47,232 bases of DNA, taken from the NCBI GenBank assembly GCA_028708865.1, contig JAQVYA010000006.1, forward strand, positions 1-47,232, in the 5' to 3' direction. A program made the position numbers and the translations under genes. Every line of letters starts with the position of its first letter. The stretch's first letter is position 1. Below, piece by piece: positions 31,215 through 41,051 of the stretch. The notes under the pieces were generated by a model. The model searched no databases, was not told the DNA's origin, and was given only the letters and a program-made list of their open reading frames with translations. The stretch comes from Desulfovibrio sp. (GTDB lineage: Bacteria; Desulfobacterota; Desulfovibrionia; Desulfovibrionales; Desulfovibrionaceae).

Positions 31215-33233
31215 CTATTTGCGGAATCCGGAGACCAGTTCCGTCAGCTGGGTGGCCATGTCGGCCACTTCCCGGATGCGGGTGTTGGCCTCCTGGATGC
31301 CGTGAGAGACTTCCTTGGAAAGGCTGCTGATCCCGTTGACGTTGTTGTTGATTTCATCGCTGGTGGCCGACTGTTCCTCGGCTGCGGTGGCAATGTTGCG
31401 CACCATGTCGGCGATGAGGTCGGACTGGCTGACCACCTCGCCCAGGACTTTGCCCGCCTCCTCGGCCATTTCCGAGGTGCGCACCACGCGGCCCTGGTTG
31501 TTGTCCATTTCCTTGACCACGTCGGCCGTGGACTCCTGGATCAGGGCTACGGCGTCCTCCACTTCCTTGGTGGCGTGCATGGTTTTTTCAGCCAGCTTGC
31601 GCACCTCGTCGGCCACTACAGCGAATCCGCGTCCGGCTTCACCGGCCCGGGCCGCCTCAATGGCCGCGTTGAGCGCCAGGAGGTTGGTCTGGTCCGCGAT
31701 GTCGTTGATCACGGCCATGACCTGTCCGATATTCTGGGCGCGCTGGGTCAGTTCCTGGAGGGTGCGCGCTGTTTCTTCGGTGGTGCGGGCCACGCCGTTG
31801 ATTTCCTGCACGGTGCTCTGGACCACGCCGCCGCCGTCCTGAGCCACCTTGTTGGCTTTTTCCGCCGCTTCCGCGGTTTCCGAGGCGTTGCGGGCCACTT
31901 CCAGCACCGTGGAGTTCATTTCCTCCATGGCTGTGGCCACGCGGCCGGTCTGGTCCGCCGTGGAGTCCACGCCGCTGGTAAGGCTGTCCATTTGGCGGAG
32001 CAGCTCGTCCGAGGCTTTATCCAGGGTCATGGCCATGTCCGTGACTTCGTTGGCGACCTGGAGCAGGGCGGCCTGCTGTTGCTCAATGTCCCGGCGGTCG
32101 CGTTCTTCCTGGGTCAGGTCGATGAGCACGGCAATGGCACCCACCACGTGGTCGTTGGCGTCCCGCAATGGGGAAACCTCGTAGTGCAGCGGGAATTCCA
32201 CGCCATCGGCGCGGGTGTATCGAAGGTTGCCGCTGCCGGGTTCCCCACTTTGCACCACTTGCGCGGTGGCGCTGGACTGTTTGCCGTTGAAGAGCACTTC
32301 CGAAACCGTGCGTCCCAGCAGTTCGTCCTCAGCCCGGCCCAAAATGGCCCGCAAGGGCTCGTTGACGAATTCCAGGCGTTCTTCCCGGTCGGCCACAAAC
32401 ATGGGCACGATGATTCCCGAGAGGACGCTGCGGTTGTATTGGAGTTGGTCCTTGATTTGGCGGACCATGTCGGAAAGGTCGGTGCCCAGGCGGCCCAGTT
32501 CATCCGAGCCCGAGACGTGGAATTCGGCGTCCAGGTTGCCGCGGCTGACCTGTTCCGTTGCCGAGGCGATGTTCTGGATTTTGCGCACCACCGCGTACTT
32601 GATGAACACCAGCAGGGTGGCGATGAGGGCAAGTCCGCCGAACAGGGAGATGCCTGCGGCCTTGACCTGGTTGCGGCGCAGATTGGTGAACTGTTGGTCC
32701 ACATTCTGTGCCACCACCATGCCGCCGAGAATGTCGCGGCTGCGGCCGTGACAATGGTGGCATTCCGGAGCGTTTTTCACGGTGTTGATCTGCACGAACA
32801 GCCGCTGCCCATCCATGGTGATGAGTTTGCCTTCCTCGGTGTCCTCTTTCAGGCTTTGGCGTACCAGAGCGGCCAGGCCGTCGTGGTCTTCCACCTCATA
32901 GATGCTCCGGCGCACAGTGTCGCCGTTGGTGGAGTAGGCTATTTCTCCGCGAAAATCATACATGTGCACGCGGATGTCGTCGTAACGCGCGCCCAGGGCC
33001 TCGAACTGGTCCACTGTGCCCTGGTCGTCGCCCCGGGCCATGGGTTTTTCAATGCCTAGCTGAAGCAGGTCCGAGGTCTTGGCCGCGGTCTGGTGCACGT
33101 CCTCCACGATCATGTCGTATTCCCAGAAGGAGTTGTAAACGAACAGACCGATGAAGGCGGCCAGGATCAGGCCCGAGGTGAGGAACATGACCTTGATGCC
33201 CAGGGAGCGCCGGAAGATGTACAATAGGTCCAT
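31215..33233 (-). CDS. Heme-binding methyl-accepting chemotaxis protein (DcrA-like)
   Basis: The 672-residue receptor has a membrane helix (about 14-34), a periplasmic domain (35-190), a second helix (194-216), HAMP (217-270), a PAS domain (about 285-390) and a C-terminal signalling domain ([20 protein letters not shown] core). The periplasmic domain contains PECHHCHG, a c-type heme motif at C158-H162. D. vulgaris DcrA, a known heme-containing chemoreceptor that responds to O2 or redox state, shares this idea, so redox taxis is likely. It starts 9 bp after the tetraheme cytochrome gene on the same strand. Confidence 0.93.
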   Translation of the reverse strand: MDLLYIFRRSLGIKVMFLTSGLILAAFIGLFVYNSFWEYDMIVEDVHQTAAKTSDLLQLGIEKPMARGDDQGTVDQFEALGARYDDIRVHMYDFRGEIAYSTNGDTVRRSIYEVEDHDGLAALVRQSLKEDTEEGKLITMDGQRLFVQINTVKNAPECHHCHGRSRDILGGMVVAQNVDQQFTNLRRNQVKAAGISLFGGLALIATLLVFIKYAVVRKIQNIASATEQVSRGNLDAEFHVSGSDELGRLGTDLSDMVRQIKDQLQYNRSVLSGIIVPMFVADREERLEFVNEPLRAILGRAEDELLGRTVSEVLFNGKQSSATAQVVQSGEPGSGNLRYTRADGVEFPLHYEVSPLRDANDHVVGAIAVLIDLTQEERDRRDIEQQQAALLQVANEVTDMAMTLDKASDELLRQMDSLTSGVDSTADQTGRVATAMEEMNSTVLEVARNASETAEAAEKANKVAQDGGGVVQSTVQEINGVARTTEETARTLQELTQRAQNIGQVMAVINDIADQTNLLALNAAIEAARAGEAGRGFAVVADEVRKLAEKTMHATKEVEDAVALIQESTADVVKEMDNNQGRVVRTSEMAEEAGKVLGEVVSQSDLIADMVRNIATAAEEQSATSDEINNNVNGISSLSKEVSHGIQEANTRIREVADMATQLTELVSGFRK

Positions 33234-33242
33234 GATTCCTCC

Positions 33243-33728
33243 TTAGTGCGCTCCGCCGAAGAGCATGGGCTTGAACCCGAAGCTGGCCACGCGGTCCGGG
33301 TTGTGGCAGGTCTCGCAGTCTTCAATGGCCAGATCGCCCTTGATGTAGGCCGGATCGCCCCGTTCCTCCACGTGCAGGCTGCCCGGCCCGTGACAGACTT
33401 CGCAGCCCGCGTCCGCCATTTCCGGAGTTTTTTCAAAGCTTTGAAATCCGCCAGGGCGTCCGTAGCCCGTGGTGTGACAAAGGAAACACTCCTTGAGTTC
33501 CGCGGGGGTCAGGTCTTTGGCCATGACCTGCACGGACTCGCCGGAGTGCGCCTTTTTGGAGAATTTGGAATAATTTTCGTACTCCTGGTCGTGACAGTCG
33601 GCACAGACCTTGGAGCCCACGAAACGCGCGGACTGGGTTTCGGCCCGGCCCGCGGACATGGTCAGCAGCCAGATGACGGCGGCCAGAAAGGCCCCGATTC
33701 GTACGAGGCCATAGTGTCGCTCCTGCAT
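33243..33728 (-). CDS. Secreted tetraheme c-type cytochrome (cytochrome c554-like)
   Basis: The 161-residue precursor has a signal peptide (YGLVRIGAFLAAVIWLLTMS, cleavage near GRA). Four heme motifs follow: CADCH (42-46), CFLCH (81-85), CEVCH (109-113) and CETCH (138-142). The spacing and the FVGSKVCADCH start recall cytochrome c554/nitrite-reductase-associated multiheme proteins rather than cytochrome c3. ATG 33728 (MQERHYG) is preferred because GGGGGAAC precedes it and the signal peptide follows; the longer frame start is not needed. The chemoreceptor is encoded 9 bp downstream, which suggests that the cytochrome supplies or reads the redox signal. Confidence 0.88.
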   Translation of the reverse strand: MQERHYGLVRIGAFLAAVIWLLTMSAGRAETQSARFVGSKVCADCHDQEYENYSKFSKKAHSGESVQVMAKDLTPAELKECFLCHTTGYGRPGGFQSFEKTPEMADAGCEVCHGPGSLHVEERGDPAYIKGDLAIEDCETCHNPDRVASFGFKPMLFGGAH

Positions 33729-33842
33729 GTGTGTTCCCCCGCTCAGGATGATCAAAAACCCCGACCCTGTGAAATTTGGCGCAATCTTACGCGTTTTTCG
33801 TTACGGGGTAAAGGGCGTTCGAGGGAAAACAACGCGGTTTTC

Positions 33843-36836
33843 TTACCAATTCAGTGTGGATTTGAACGCGTGCGCCAAATCCTCCACCTCCTCGGTGAGC
33901 AGGGTCGTGTTGCTGCGTTGCAGGCGCAGGGGGCCGGAGGTGGTTTCACCCAGGCAGGCCAGGGCCTGCCCCGCAAACAAAGCCTCAAAGGCGTTGCGGT
34001 GCTCGGGTCGTACCGTGACCACGAGGCGGCTGGCCGATTCGGCATAGAGCAGGGACGTATCGTTGAGTCCGGCCTCGGCCGGGGCGTCCGTGATGTCCAG
34101 CTCCGCGCCCACGCGGCCTGCCAGGGCCATTTCCGCCAGGGCCACGCCCAGCCCGCCGTCCGAGCAGTCGTGGCAGGAACTGACCAATCCCTGCTGGGCG
34201 GCCTCGAACAGGGTAAGGTAGCGCTGCCGGGCGGAAAGCAGGTCCACCTGCGGCACGCGGGCCGAGAGGAAGCCCAGTTCGTCCGCCACTTCGGACGCGC
34301 CCAGTTCCGCATTGGTGCGGCCCAGTACGTAGACCAGTTCGCCGGCACGCTTGAAGTCCGAAGTCAGGCACTTGTTCACGTCCGGGATCACGCCGATGAC
34401 CGAATACAGCACAGTGGGCGGGATGGAAATCTTGATGCCGCCGCCCTTGTAATCGTTCTTCATGGAGTCCTTGCCCGAAATGCACGGAACGCCGTACCCT
34501 TGGCAGAAGTGGGCCAGGGCCTCGTTGGCCCGAACCAGTTGGGCCAGTTTGTAGCGTCCGTCCGGGGTGGACTCGCTCTGGACCGGGTCGCACCAGCAGA
34601 AGTTGTCCACGCCCGCCATCCAGCGCAGGTCCGCGCCCACGGCCACAGCGTTGCGCACGGCCTCGTCAATGGCGTTGGCCATCATCCAGTAAGCGTCCAG
34701 ATCCGCATAGCGGGGGCAGATGCCGTGGGAGACCACAAGGCCCCGTTCGGACTTCAGGTCCGGCCGGAGCACGCCCGCGTCGGACGGGCCGTCCCCGTGC
34801 ACGCCCACCATGGGCTTGACCGCGCTGCGGCCCTGCACCTCATGGTCGTACTGCCGGACAATATACTCTTTGGAGCAGATGTTCAGACGGCCGAGCATGC
34901 GCTTGAGCAGGCCGCCCTGGTCTTCCACGTCCGGGGCTGGCTGGTCCTGCACCTGGGGGCGTTCCCAGCGGGCTTCCAGCCGCATCTGGGGCACGCCGTC
35001 GTGCAAAAAGTCCATGTCCAGGCAGGTTACGATTATTTCACCGTAGCGCACCAGGTACTTGCCCTTGTCGTCAAAGGTGCCCAGCGGGGTGGATTCCACG
35101 CCCATTTCTTTGGAAAGGGCCAGGAATTGCTCCAGCTTTTCGGGCGGAACCGCCATGGTCATGCGTTCCTGGGCTTCGGAAATGAGAATTTCCCACGGCC
35201 GCAGCCCGTCGTATTTGAGCGGCGCCTTGGCCAGATCCATCTCGAACCCGCCGCTGTCCTGGGCCATTTCCCCCACGGACGAGGACAAGCCGCCCGCGCC
35301 GTTGTCGGTGATGGCGTTGTACAGGCCCAGGTCCCGGGCGCGCATAAGAAAGTCGTACATGCGGCGCTGGGTGATGGGGTCGCCGATTTGCACGGCTGTG
35401 GCCGGGGAGCCTTCGTGCAGTTCTTCGGAGGAGAAGGTGGCCCCGTGGATGCCGTCCTTGCCGATGCGGCCGCCGGACATGACGATGATGTCGCCGGGCA
35501 GAGCCTTTTTCTCATGGCTGGGCCGGCCCTGCACCTTGGCTGGCAGCGTGCCGATGGTGCCGCAGTAGACCAGGGGCTTGCCCAGGTAGCGCTCGTCAAA
35601 GACCACGGAACCGTTCACCGTGGGAATGCCGGACTTGTTGCCGCCGTGCTCCACACCTTCACGCACGCCTTCGAACACGCGGCGCGGATGCAAGAGTCGG
35701 GGCGGAAGCTCTCCCTCGTGGAAGGGGGAGGCAAAGCAAAATACGTCCGTATTGCAGAGCAGGTTGGCGCCCATGCCTGTTCCCATGGGGTCTCGGTTGA
35801 CGCCCACGATGCCGGTGAGGGCTCCGCCGTAGGGGTCCAGGGCCGAGGGGGAGTTATGGGTTTCCATCTTCACGCAGACCGAAAGGTCATCGGAAAATTT
35901 GATCACGCCCGCGTTGTCCTTGAACACGGAGAGGCAATAATCCCCATGGGGGCCGCTTTCAGCCTTGGCCTTGCGGATTACCTTGGTGCTGCCCTGGATG
36001 TAGGTCTTGAACAGGGAGTTCACCTGCCGGGTCTGGCCGGTTTCCGTGTTTTCATAGTCGATGAGGGCCGTGAATATCTTGTGCTTGCAGTGCTCGGACC
36101 AGGTTTGGGCCAGCACTTCGATTTCCGCGTCCGTGGGCTCGGGGCTGAGCCCCATGTCCTTGCGCTCAGCGCGCACGGCCGGGTCCGCGTAGTAATCGCG
36201 GATGCGGTGCATTTCTTCCAGGGACAGGGCCAACGTGTTGGCCCGGCTCAAGGCGATCAGTTCCTCGTCGCTCATGCTGGAGAGGGGGATCACCGCCACT
36301 TCGTCGCTGGACTCGCCCGTGACCCGTGCGGCCCGCGCCTCGAACCCGGGCGCTGCGGTCCAGTCGGCCGCGGATTTGTATTCGAACCGCTGGATCAGTT
36401 CGTTGGCCAGCAAGTCGCGGGCAATGCGCTCCACAGTGGCCTGTCCGTCCACGCCGGAAAAAAGGTATTGCTGGGAGGTATAGACCTTGAGGGCGTCGCG
36501 GTCGCTGCCCTGGAGTCCCAGAACAAGGTTCAGGGTTTCCTGGGCGGTGCGGCCTTCGTTGTCCGTGACGCCCGGACGCAGCCCCACTTCCACGATCCAG
36601 TCAAAGTCTGTGGCAAGGGGTTGCAGGGAAATCTCGTGCAGAACCGGGTCGTGCAGGGCTCCAGCCTTCAGCACGTCGGCGATCTGCGTTTCGTCCAGGC
36701 CTTCCACGGTGTAGACGCGCACCATGCGCACCTGGTCAACGCCCAAGCCCAGTTCCTCGCGCACCTTGCGTGCGACCCGTTCGCCCTGCACGTCGCGGAC
36801 GTGCCGTTTGAGTCCGACTTCCACCCGGAACAGCAT
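33843..36836 (-). CDS. purL: Phosphoribosylformylglycinamidine synthase (PurL, PurS-PurL-type fusion)
   Basis: The 997-residue enzyme makes FGAM from FGAR in purine synthesis. Residues about 1-170 (LFRVEVGLKRHVRDVQGERV, DWIVEVGLRPGVTDNEGRT) resemble PurS. The rest is a full PurL with the ATP-grasp-like AIR synthetase-related motifs: KMETHNSPSALDPYGGALTGIVG, GGRIGKDGIHGATFSSEE, ITDNGAGGLSSSVGEMA, CISGKDSMKND and CHDCSDGGLGVALAEMA. No glutaminase (PurQ) domain is present, so a separate PurQ is needed. GGGAGTAAC precedes ATG 36836. It follows the polyprenyl synthase gene by 31 bp. Confidence 0.93.
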   Translation of the reverse strand: MLFRVEVGLKRHVRDVQGERVARKVREELGLGVDQVRMVRVYTVEGLDETQIADVLKAGALHDPVLHEISLQPLATDFDWIVEVGLRPGVTDNEGRTAQETLNLVLGLQGSDRDALKVYTSQQYLFSGVDGQATVERIARDLLANELIQRFEYKSAADWTAAPGFEARAARVTGESSDEVAVIPLSSMSDEELIALSRANTLALSLEEMHRIRDYYADPAVRAERKDMGLSPEPTDAEIEVLAQTWSEHCKHKIFTALIDYENTETGQTRQVNSLFKTYIQGSTKVIRKAKAESGPHGDYCLSVFKDNAGVIKFSDDLSVCVKMETHNSPSALDPYGGALTGIVGVNRDPMGTGMGANLLCNTDVFCFASPFHEGELPPRLLHPRRVFEGVREGVEHGGNKSGIPTVNGSVVFDERYLGKPLVYCGTIGTLPAKVQGRPSHEKKALPGDIIVMSGGRIGKDGIHGATFSSEELHEGSPATAVQIGDPITQRRMYDFLMRARDLGLYNAITDNGAGGLSSSVGEMAQDSGGFEMDLAKAPLKYDGLRPWEILISEAQERMTMAVPPEKLEQFLALSKEMGVESTPLGTFDDKGKYLVRYGEIIVTCLDMDFLHDGVPQMRLEARWERPQVQDQPAPDVEDQGGLLKRMLGRLNICSKEYIVRQYDHEVQGRSAVKPMVGVHGDGPSDAGVLRPDLKSERGLVVSHGICPRYADLDAYWMMANAIDEAVRNAVAVGADLRWMAGVDNFCWCDPVQSESTPDGRYKLAQLVRANEALAHFCQGYGVPCISGKDSMKNDYKGGGIKISIPPTVLYSVIGVIPDVNKCLTSDFKRAGELVYVLGRTNAELGASEVADELGFLSARVPQVDLLSARQRYLTLFEAAQQGLVSSCHDCSDGGLGVALAEMALAGRVGAELDITDAPAEAGLNDTSLLYAESASRLVVTVRPEHRNAFEALFAGQALACLGETTSGPLRLQRSNTTLLTEEVEDLAHAFKSTLNW

Positions 36837-36867
36837 AGTTACTCCCAGATATGTTTTCTGCTAGGTT

Positions 36868-37845
36868 TTATTTTTTGCGCGAAAGCACGAAATCAGCGGC
36901 CAGGGACAGCACGGCCCGCTCGGGGCGGTCGGGCAGTCCGGCCAGGGCGGCCTTGGCATCGGCAATATACCGGGCCGCGGTTTCTCGGGTGCGGTTGGCA
37001 TAGTCGCCCTCGCGCACCATGGCCAGGACCCGCTGCTGACCGTCCTCGTCCAGGGTGTGGTCGCGGATGCTCGTCAGCAAAGTCCGGGCCTCGCTTTCGC
37101 CCAGGTCTTCAAAAAGATGAATCAACGGCAGGGTGATCTTCCCCTCCCGCAAGTCGCCGCCCTCGGGCTTGCCCATGGTATCGGACGGGGAAACATAGTC
37201 CAGGGCGTCGTCCACCAGTTGAAAGGCGATGCCCAGGTTTAGGCCGTACTTTCCGGCCACGTCTTCGGCCTGACGGTCCCGCGTGGCCACGGCCGCGCCG
37301 CAGCGGCAGGCCGTCTCGATGAGCCGGGCGGTTTTCCCGATGATGATCTGCATGTACAGGTCCCGGTCCACCACCGGGTGCTCCAGGCTGCCCATTTCCA
37401 GGATTTCGCCCTCGGCCGTGGCCATGATGCCGTCCGCCAGCAGCAGGTTCACGCGGGGGATGTCGTAGCTGGCGCCCAGGCGGTTGGCCAATGCAAGGAG
37501 CACGTCCCCGGCCAGAACGGATTGCGTGGTGCCAAAGGCCACGTGCGCGGCGGTGCGGCCGCGCCGTAAGTCCGCGTCGTCCAGAATGTCGTCGTGGATC
37601 AGGGTGGCGGAGTGGAGCATTTCCAGAGCGCAGGCCAAGGGCATGACATCCCCGGAGAATCCGAGGACCCGGGCCGTGCAGATGGTCATGATGGGGCGGA
37701 TACGCTTGCCCGGACCAAGCAGCACATGCCGTGCAACGTCGCGCACGAGGCCGCTCAGTTTGTCGGTCTCGGCTTCAAGAAAAGCATTCACTCCGGGCAG
37801 TTCGGAGTCAAAATAGGCGAGGAGTTGATTCATGTTCTGTCGCAT
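36868..37845 (-). CDS. Polyprenyl diphosphate synthase (octaprenyl/menaquinone side chain type)
   Basis: The 325-residue trans-prenyltransferase has LLGPGKRIRPIM, the first Asp-rich motif SATLIHDDILDDADLRRGR, GQ-like ALANRLGAS and the second motif IAFQLVDDALDY. Both DDxxD sites are intact. It elongates farnesyl diphosphate to the long tail of quinones. Residues before the first motif lack bulky chain-limiting aromatics, fitting a long product. Two starts are possible (37845 and 37833); neither has a strong ribosome binding site. It lies between mqnB and purL, so a role in menaquinone supply is likely. Confidence 0.9.
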   Translation of the reverse strand: MRQNMNQLLAYFDSELPGVNAFLEAETDKLSGLVRDVARHVLLGPGKRIRPIMTICTARVLGFSGDVMPLACALEMLHSATLIHDDILDDADLRRGRTAAHVAFGTTQSVLAGDVLLALANRLGASYDIPRVNLLLADGIMATAEGEILEMGSLEHPVVDRDLYMQIIIGKTARLIETACRCGAAVATRDRQAEDVAGKYGLNLGIAFQLVDDALDYVSPSDTMGKPEGGDLREGKITLPLIHLFEDLGESEARTLLTSIRDHTLDEDGQQRVLAMVREGDYANRTRETAARYIADAKAALAGLPDRPERAVLSLAADFVLSRKK

Positions 37846-37910
37846 TGCTGTGGTTCTGGCTGGTGCCGGGTTTTCAGACTACCCGGGCCTGCCTTGGAAA
37901 TCCAGTGCTT

Positions 37911-38609
37911 TCAGCCCAGGAGTCCGGCAACGGCCCGGCCCAGGCCGTCCAGCGCTCCGGCCATATCCCAGTCCTTCCGGCGGCGCGAGCCCACGCGGTT
38001 GGAAACGCAGCGCAGCTCCACGAAGGGCAGCTCCGCACACAGGCATCCGTAGGCTAAGGCAAACCCTTCCATATTTTCCAGGTCCGCGCCGTAGTCTTGT
38101 TGCAGGGCTCGGGCCCGCTCCGCAGTCGCCGTCACAGTGCCGACACTCAGGCTGACGGCTCCGGGCAAATCCTCCAGGTGCAGGCCCATGCGGCGGGCGT
38201 CCTCTTCGGGTCGCAGGTCCACTTGGTTCCATACCGGGACCTGATCCGGCCCGGCAGCCGCGTGCTGGGCAAATCCCAGGCCGTGCGCGTCCGCGGTGTT
38301 TCCAGTCTGGAGTCCGTACTCAGGCCAGATTTCCCGCCGGACCACGGCGGCACGTCCCAGGGGAAACCGGTCCGGGTCAAAGGATCCGGCCACCCCCAGG
38401 TTGACCACGCCGCTCAGGCCCGGAAGCTGGGCAGCGCGCCCCAAGGCCCAGGCCGCATTGACCAACCCCACGCCCGTGAGCAGCAGAACGCAGTCGCGTC
38501 CGGCAATGCACCGGGATTCCGGCACTGCCTGCCGCAAGGGGGGCAAGGGGCCGGAAAAGCGCAGCGCAGCCTCAAGCTCGCGGTGGGTGGCAGCGGTGAG
38601 CATGAGCAT
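37911..38609 (-). CDS. mqnB: Futalosine hydrolase
   Basis: The 232-residue nucleoside phosphorylase-fold protein starts MLMLTAATHRELEAAL. It shows TGVGLVNAAWALGRA, VVNLGVAGSFDPDRFPLG, SVGTVTATAERARAL, ADLENMEGFALAYGC and ELRCVSNRVGSRRRKDWD, typical of MqnB, which cleaves futalosine in the alternative menaquinone pathway. A TTG start 21 bp further upstream is possible. ATG 38609 is preferred, 8 bp after the UDP-sugar dehydrogenase stop. The neighbouring polyprenyl synthase and menG genes support a menaquinone role. Confidence 0.87.
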   Translation of the reverse strand: MLMLTAATHRELEAALRFSGPLPPLRQAVPESRCIAGRDCVLLLTGVGLVNAAWALGRAAQLPGLSGVVNLGVAGSFDPDRFPLGRAAVVRREIWPEYGLQTGNTADAHGLGFAQHAAAGPDQVPVWNQVDLRPEEDARRMGLHLEDLPGAVSLSVGTVTATAERARALQQDYGADLENMEGFALAYGCLCAELPFVELRCVSNRVGSRRRKDWDMAGALDGLGRAVAGLLG

Positions 38610-38617
38610 GGCGTTTT

Positions 38618-39940
38618 TTACAGCCGCCAATAGAGGAAGCCGTGCTCCTCCATGCGGCGTGGATCGAAAAATCCCTTCACGTCAATGATCAGTGGGTTGC
38701 GTTCGTCCCGGAACCAGGACCGCAGTTCCTGGAGGTCCAGCTCCCGGTACTGGTCGTGGCTTACGCAAAGCACGAGGCAATCCAGGTCGCGAAGCTGGTC
38801 CAGCTCGCAGAGGTCGATGTCGTATTCGTGTTTGGCTTCGGCATGGTCGGCCATGGCGTCATGCACGAATACGCGGGCGCCGTAGTCCTCGAATTCGGTG
38901 ACGATGTCCACGGCCTTGGTGTTGCGCAGGTCGGGCACGTTTTCCTTGAAGGTCAGTCCGAGCAGGCCGATGCGTGCTCCCTTGATCTTCTTATCCGCGT
39001 TGATGAGCCATTTGATGGCATTTTCCACCACGAATTTGCCCATGGTGTCGTTGATGCGCCGTCCGGCTAGGATGAGCTGGGGATGCAGTCCCAGGGCCTG
39101 AGCCTTGAACGTGAGGTAGTAGGGGTCCACGCCGATGCAGTGGCCGCCCACCAGACCGGGGCGGAAGGGCAGGAAGTTCCACTTGGTTCCGGCGGCTTCG
39201 AGCACTTCCAGCGTGTCGATGCCCATGCGGTCGAAAATGGTGGCCAGTTCGTTCATGAGCGCAATGTTCAGGTCGCGCTGCGTGTTTTCGATGACCTTGG
39301 CAGCTTCCGCGGTCTTGATGCTGGCGGCACGGTAGACCCCGGCCTTGACCACGCTGCTGTAGAGTTCGGCCAGCAGGTCCGTGGTGGGTTTGTCCTGCCC
39401 GGCCACCACCTTGACGATGGTTTCCAGGGTGTGTTCGCGGTCGCCCGGGTTGATGCGTTCCGGGGAATAGCCCACGTAGAAATCTTTGCCGCAGGTCAGG
39501 CCGGAGTGCTCCTCCAGCAGGGGCACGCAGGTTTCTTCGGTGAGTCCGGGGTAGACCGTGGATTCATAGACCACCACGGTGCCGGACTGGATATGCTGGC
39601 CCACGGTGGTGGTGGCCCCGCGCACCGGGCGCAGGTCCGGGCTGCGGTAGGCGTCGATGGGCGTGGGCACGGCCACGATGATCACCCGGGCCGGGCCCAG
39701 ATCCTCGGGTTCGCAGGTGTAGCGAACCTTGGCGGCCTGAAGGGCGTCGGGCAGTACTTCGTTGGTGCGGTCCTGCCCGTTTCGCAGTTCGCGGATGCGC
39801 TGCCGGGAGATGTCGAAACCGATAACCTCGAAGTGGCGCGAAAGGGCCACGGCCAGGGGCAGGCCCACGTATCCCAGGCCAACCACGGCCACAGGAGCTT
39901 TGCGGGCTTTGAGTTCTTCAAAGGTAATCATGGATGTCAT
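38618..39940 (-). CDS. UDP-N-acetyl-hexosamine 6-dehydrogenase (WbpA/TviB/WecC type)
   Basis: The 440-residue enzyme oxidises a UDP-GlcNAc-type sugar to the uronate for surface polysaccharide. It has the NAD-binding VAVVGLGYVGLPLAVALS, IIVAVPTP, the middle domain ESTVYPGLTEE and YSPERINPG, and the active-site Cys in LVGGHCIGVDPYYLT. The C-terminal UDP-binding domain begins LLGLTFKENVPDLRNT. The start is ATG 39940, with GGAG upstream; the long frame before it is not related. It may supply LPS or exopolysaccharide. mqnB follows 8 bp downstream. Confidence 0.9.
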   Translation of the reverse strand: MTSMITFEELKARKAPVAVVGLGYVGLPLAVALSRHFEVIGFDISRQRIRELRNGQDRTNEVLPDALQAAKVRYTCEPEDLGPARVIIVAVPTPIDAYRSPDLRPVRGATTTVGQHIQSGTVVVYESTVYPGLTEETCVPLLEEHSGLTCGKDFYVGYSPERINPGDREHTLETIVKVVAGQDKPTTDLLAELYSSVVKAGVYRAASIKTAEAAKVIENTQRDLNIALMNELATIFDRMGIDTLEVLEAAGTKWNFLPFRPGLVGGHCIGVDPYYLTFKAQALGLHPQLILAGRRINDTMGKFVVENAIKWLINADKKIKGARIGLLGLTFKENVPDLRNTKAVDIVTEFEDYGARVFVHDAMADHAEAKHEYDIDLCELDQLRDLDCLVLCVSHDQYRELDLQELRSWFRDERNPLIIDVKGFFDPRRMEEHGFLYWRL

Positions 39941-40002
39941 GGGTGTGACTCCGCTGGTTATTGCCGGTGGACAACCGGGCGCGGCCCGATTAATCTTGGC
40001 GT

Positions 40003-40200
40003 ATGCATATGGATTGGCAATTTCTGTTGGCTGCGTTCGGGCTGGCCCTGGCCATGGAGGGCGCGGCGTATTTTTTGTTTGCCGAGCGGCTGCCCCGCAT
40101 GCTTGCGCTTCTGGCGGAGCAAGGGCCGGGAGCCTTGCGCGGCATGGGGTTTGTGGCCATGGCCCTGGGCGTGCTGATCGTCTACCTCGTGAGGGGCTGA
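40003..40200 (+). CDS. DUF2065 (YjeT-like) small membrane protein
   Basis: A 65-residue protein with two membrane helices (about 5-27 and 45-62) around a short charged loop. The order MDWQFLLAAFGLALAMEG, AYFLFAERLPRMLALL, MGFVAMALGVLIVYLVRG matches DUF2065. It is the only plus-strand gene in this stretch. It diverges from the UDP-sugar dehydrogenase gene and converges with menG. Its function is unknown; in other proteobacteria the family sits near hflC. Confidence 0.85.
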   Translation: MHMDWQFLLAAFGLALAMEGAAYFLFAERLPRMLALLAEQGPGALRGMGFVAMALGVLIVYLVRG

Positions 40201-40239
40201 GCGCCAGCCTGCTGCGATTCGGCACATGCGCACGGCGGC

Positions 40240-41049
40240 TTACTCGTCCGGGACGTCGGTCCGTTGGGCGTTGGCGGCCTTTTCCGCCACGTGGATGAAC
40301 ACAATGCCCGAACAAAGGGGCACATGCGTCACCCGGGCAAAACCCGCCTCGATCATCTCCTGTTCCAGAGTGCGTTCGTCCGGGAATTCCTTGATGGTCT
40401 CGGCAAGATAGCGGTAGGCCGAAGCATCCCCGGAAACCACGCGCCCGATGGCGGGCAGGAGTTTGTCGAGGTAAAAATTGTACAGTCCCTTCCAGACGCG
40501 GCGGCTGCCGGTTCCAAATTCCAGCACGCAAAAGCGCGCCCCTGGCTTGAGCACGCGCAGGACCTCGCCATAGGCTTCGGCCCGGGGCTTGATATTGCGG
40601 ATGCCGAAGGCGATGGTGGCACCGTCCACGCAGGCATCGGGCAGGGGCAGGCGGCGTCCGTCGGCCTGCACCGGATGGATGCGGCCCGAGCGGGGTCCCT
40701 TGATCTTTTTGCGCGCTCCCCGCGCCAGCATGGGCAGGGCAAAGTCCAGCGCCAGCACACGGTTTTGCGGATAGTGGCGCAGCAGCTCGGTGGACACGTC
40801 CAAAGTGCCTGCGGCCAGATCCAGGAGCGGCCCCTGGCCCACGGGCCGGACCAACCGGGCCAGCCGATAGCGCCAGAGGTAGTCCTGCCCCAGGCTGAGC
40901 ACGTGGTTGAGCAGGTCGTACCAGGGCGCGATACGGCCGAACATGTCGGCCACCTTGCGGCCGTGCCTCCGGTGCTCTTCCCGTGGCTGCGCCGTGCGGG
41001 TCGGTGCGGCGTCTCCCTCGGGAGGGGTGCCGTCGTGGGGTCGGTCCAT
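40240..41049 (-). CDS. menG: Demethylmenaquinone methyltransferase (UbiE/MenG family)
   Basis: The 269-residue SAM-dependent enzyme methylates demethylmenaquinone in the last step of menaquinone synthesis. It has VADMFGRIAPWYDLLNHVLS at its N-terminus, IAFGIRNIKPRAEAYGEVLR and CVLEFGTGSRR. The first glycine-rich SAM motif reads LLDLAAGTLDVS, where most relatives have GTGD; the Leu is unusual. The protein is slightly longer than E. coli UbiE because of a charged N-terminal extension. Methylation of ubiquinone intermediates is unlikely in this anaerobe. It starts 2 bp after the small gene at 41052. Confidence 0.88.
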   Translation of the reverse strand: MDRPHDGTPPEGDAAPTRTAQPREEHRRHGRKVADMFGRIAPWYDLLNHVLSLGQDYLWRYRLARLVRPVGQGPLLDLAAGTLDVSTELLRHYPQNRVLALDFALPMLARGARKKIKGPRSGRIHPVQADGRRLPLPDACVDGATIAFGIRNIKPRAEAYGEVLRVLKPGARFCVLEFGTGSRRVWKGLYNFYLDKLLPAIGRVVSGDASAYRYLAETIKEFPDERTLEQEMIEAGFARVTHVPLCSGIVFIHVAEKAANAQRTDVPDE

Positions 41050-41051
41050 GG

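Noticed and set aside
33825-33842. GAAAAC/GTTTTC hairpin at the end of purL
   Set aside because: It has only a 6-bp AT-rich stem touching the stop codon; too weak to call a terminator.
33246-37136. Plus-strand open frame of about 1296 codons
   Set aside because: It is antisense to the tetraheme cytochrome, purL and the polyprenyl synthase gene, and its translation has no protein-like domains.
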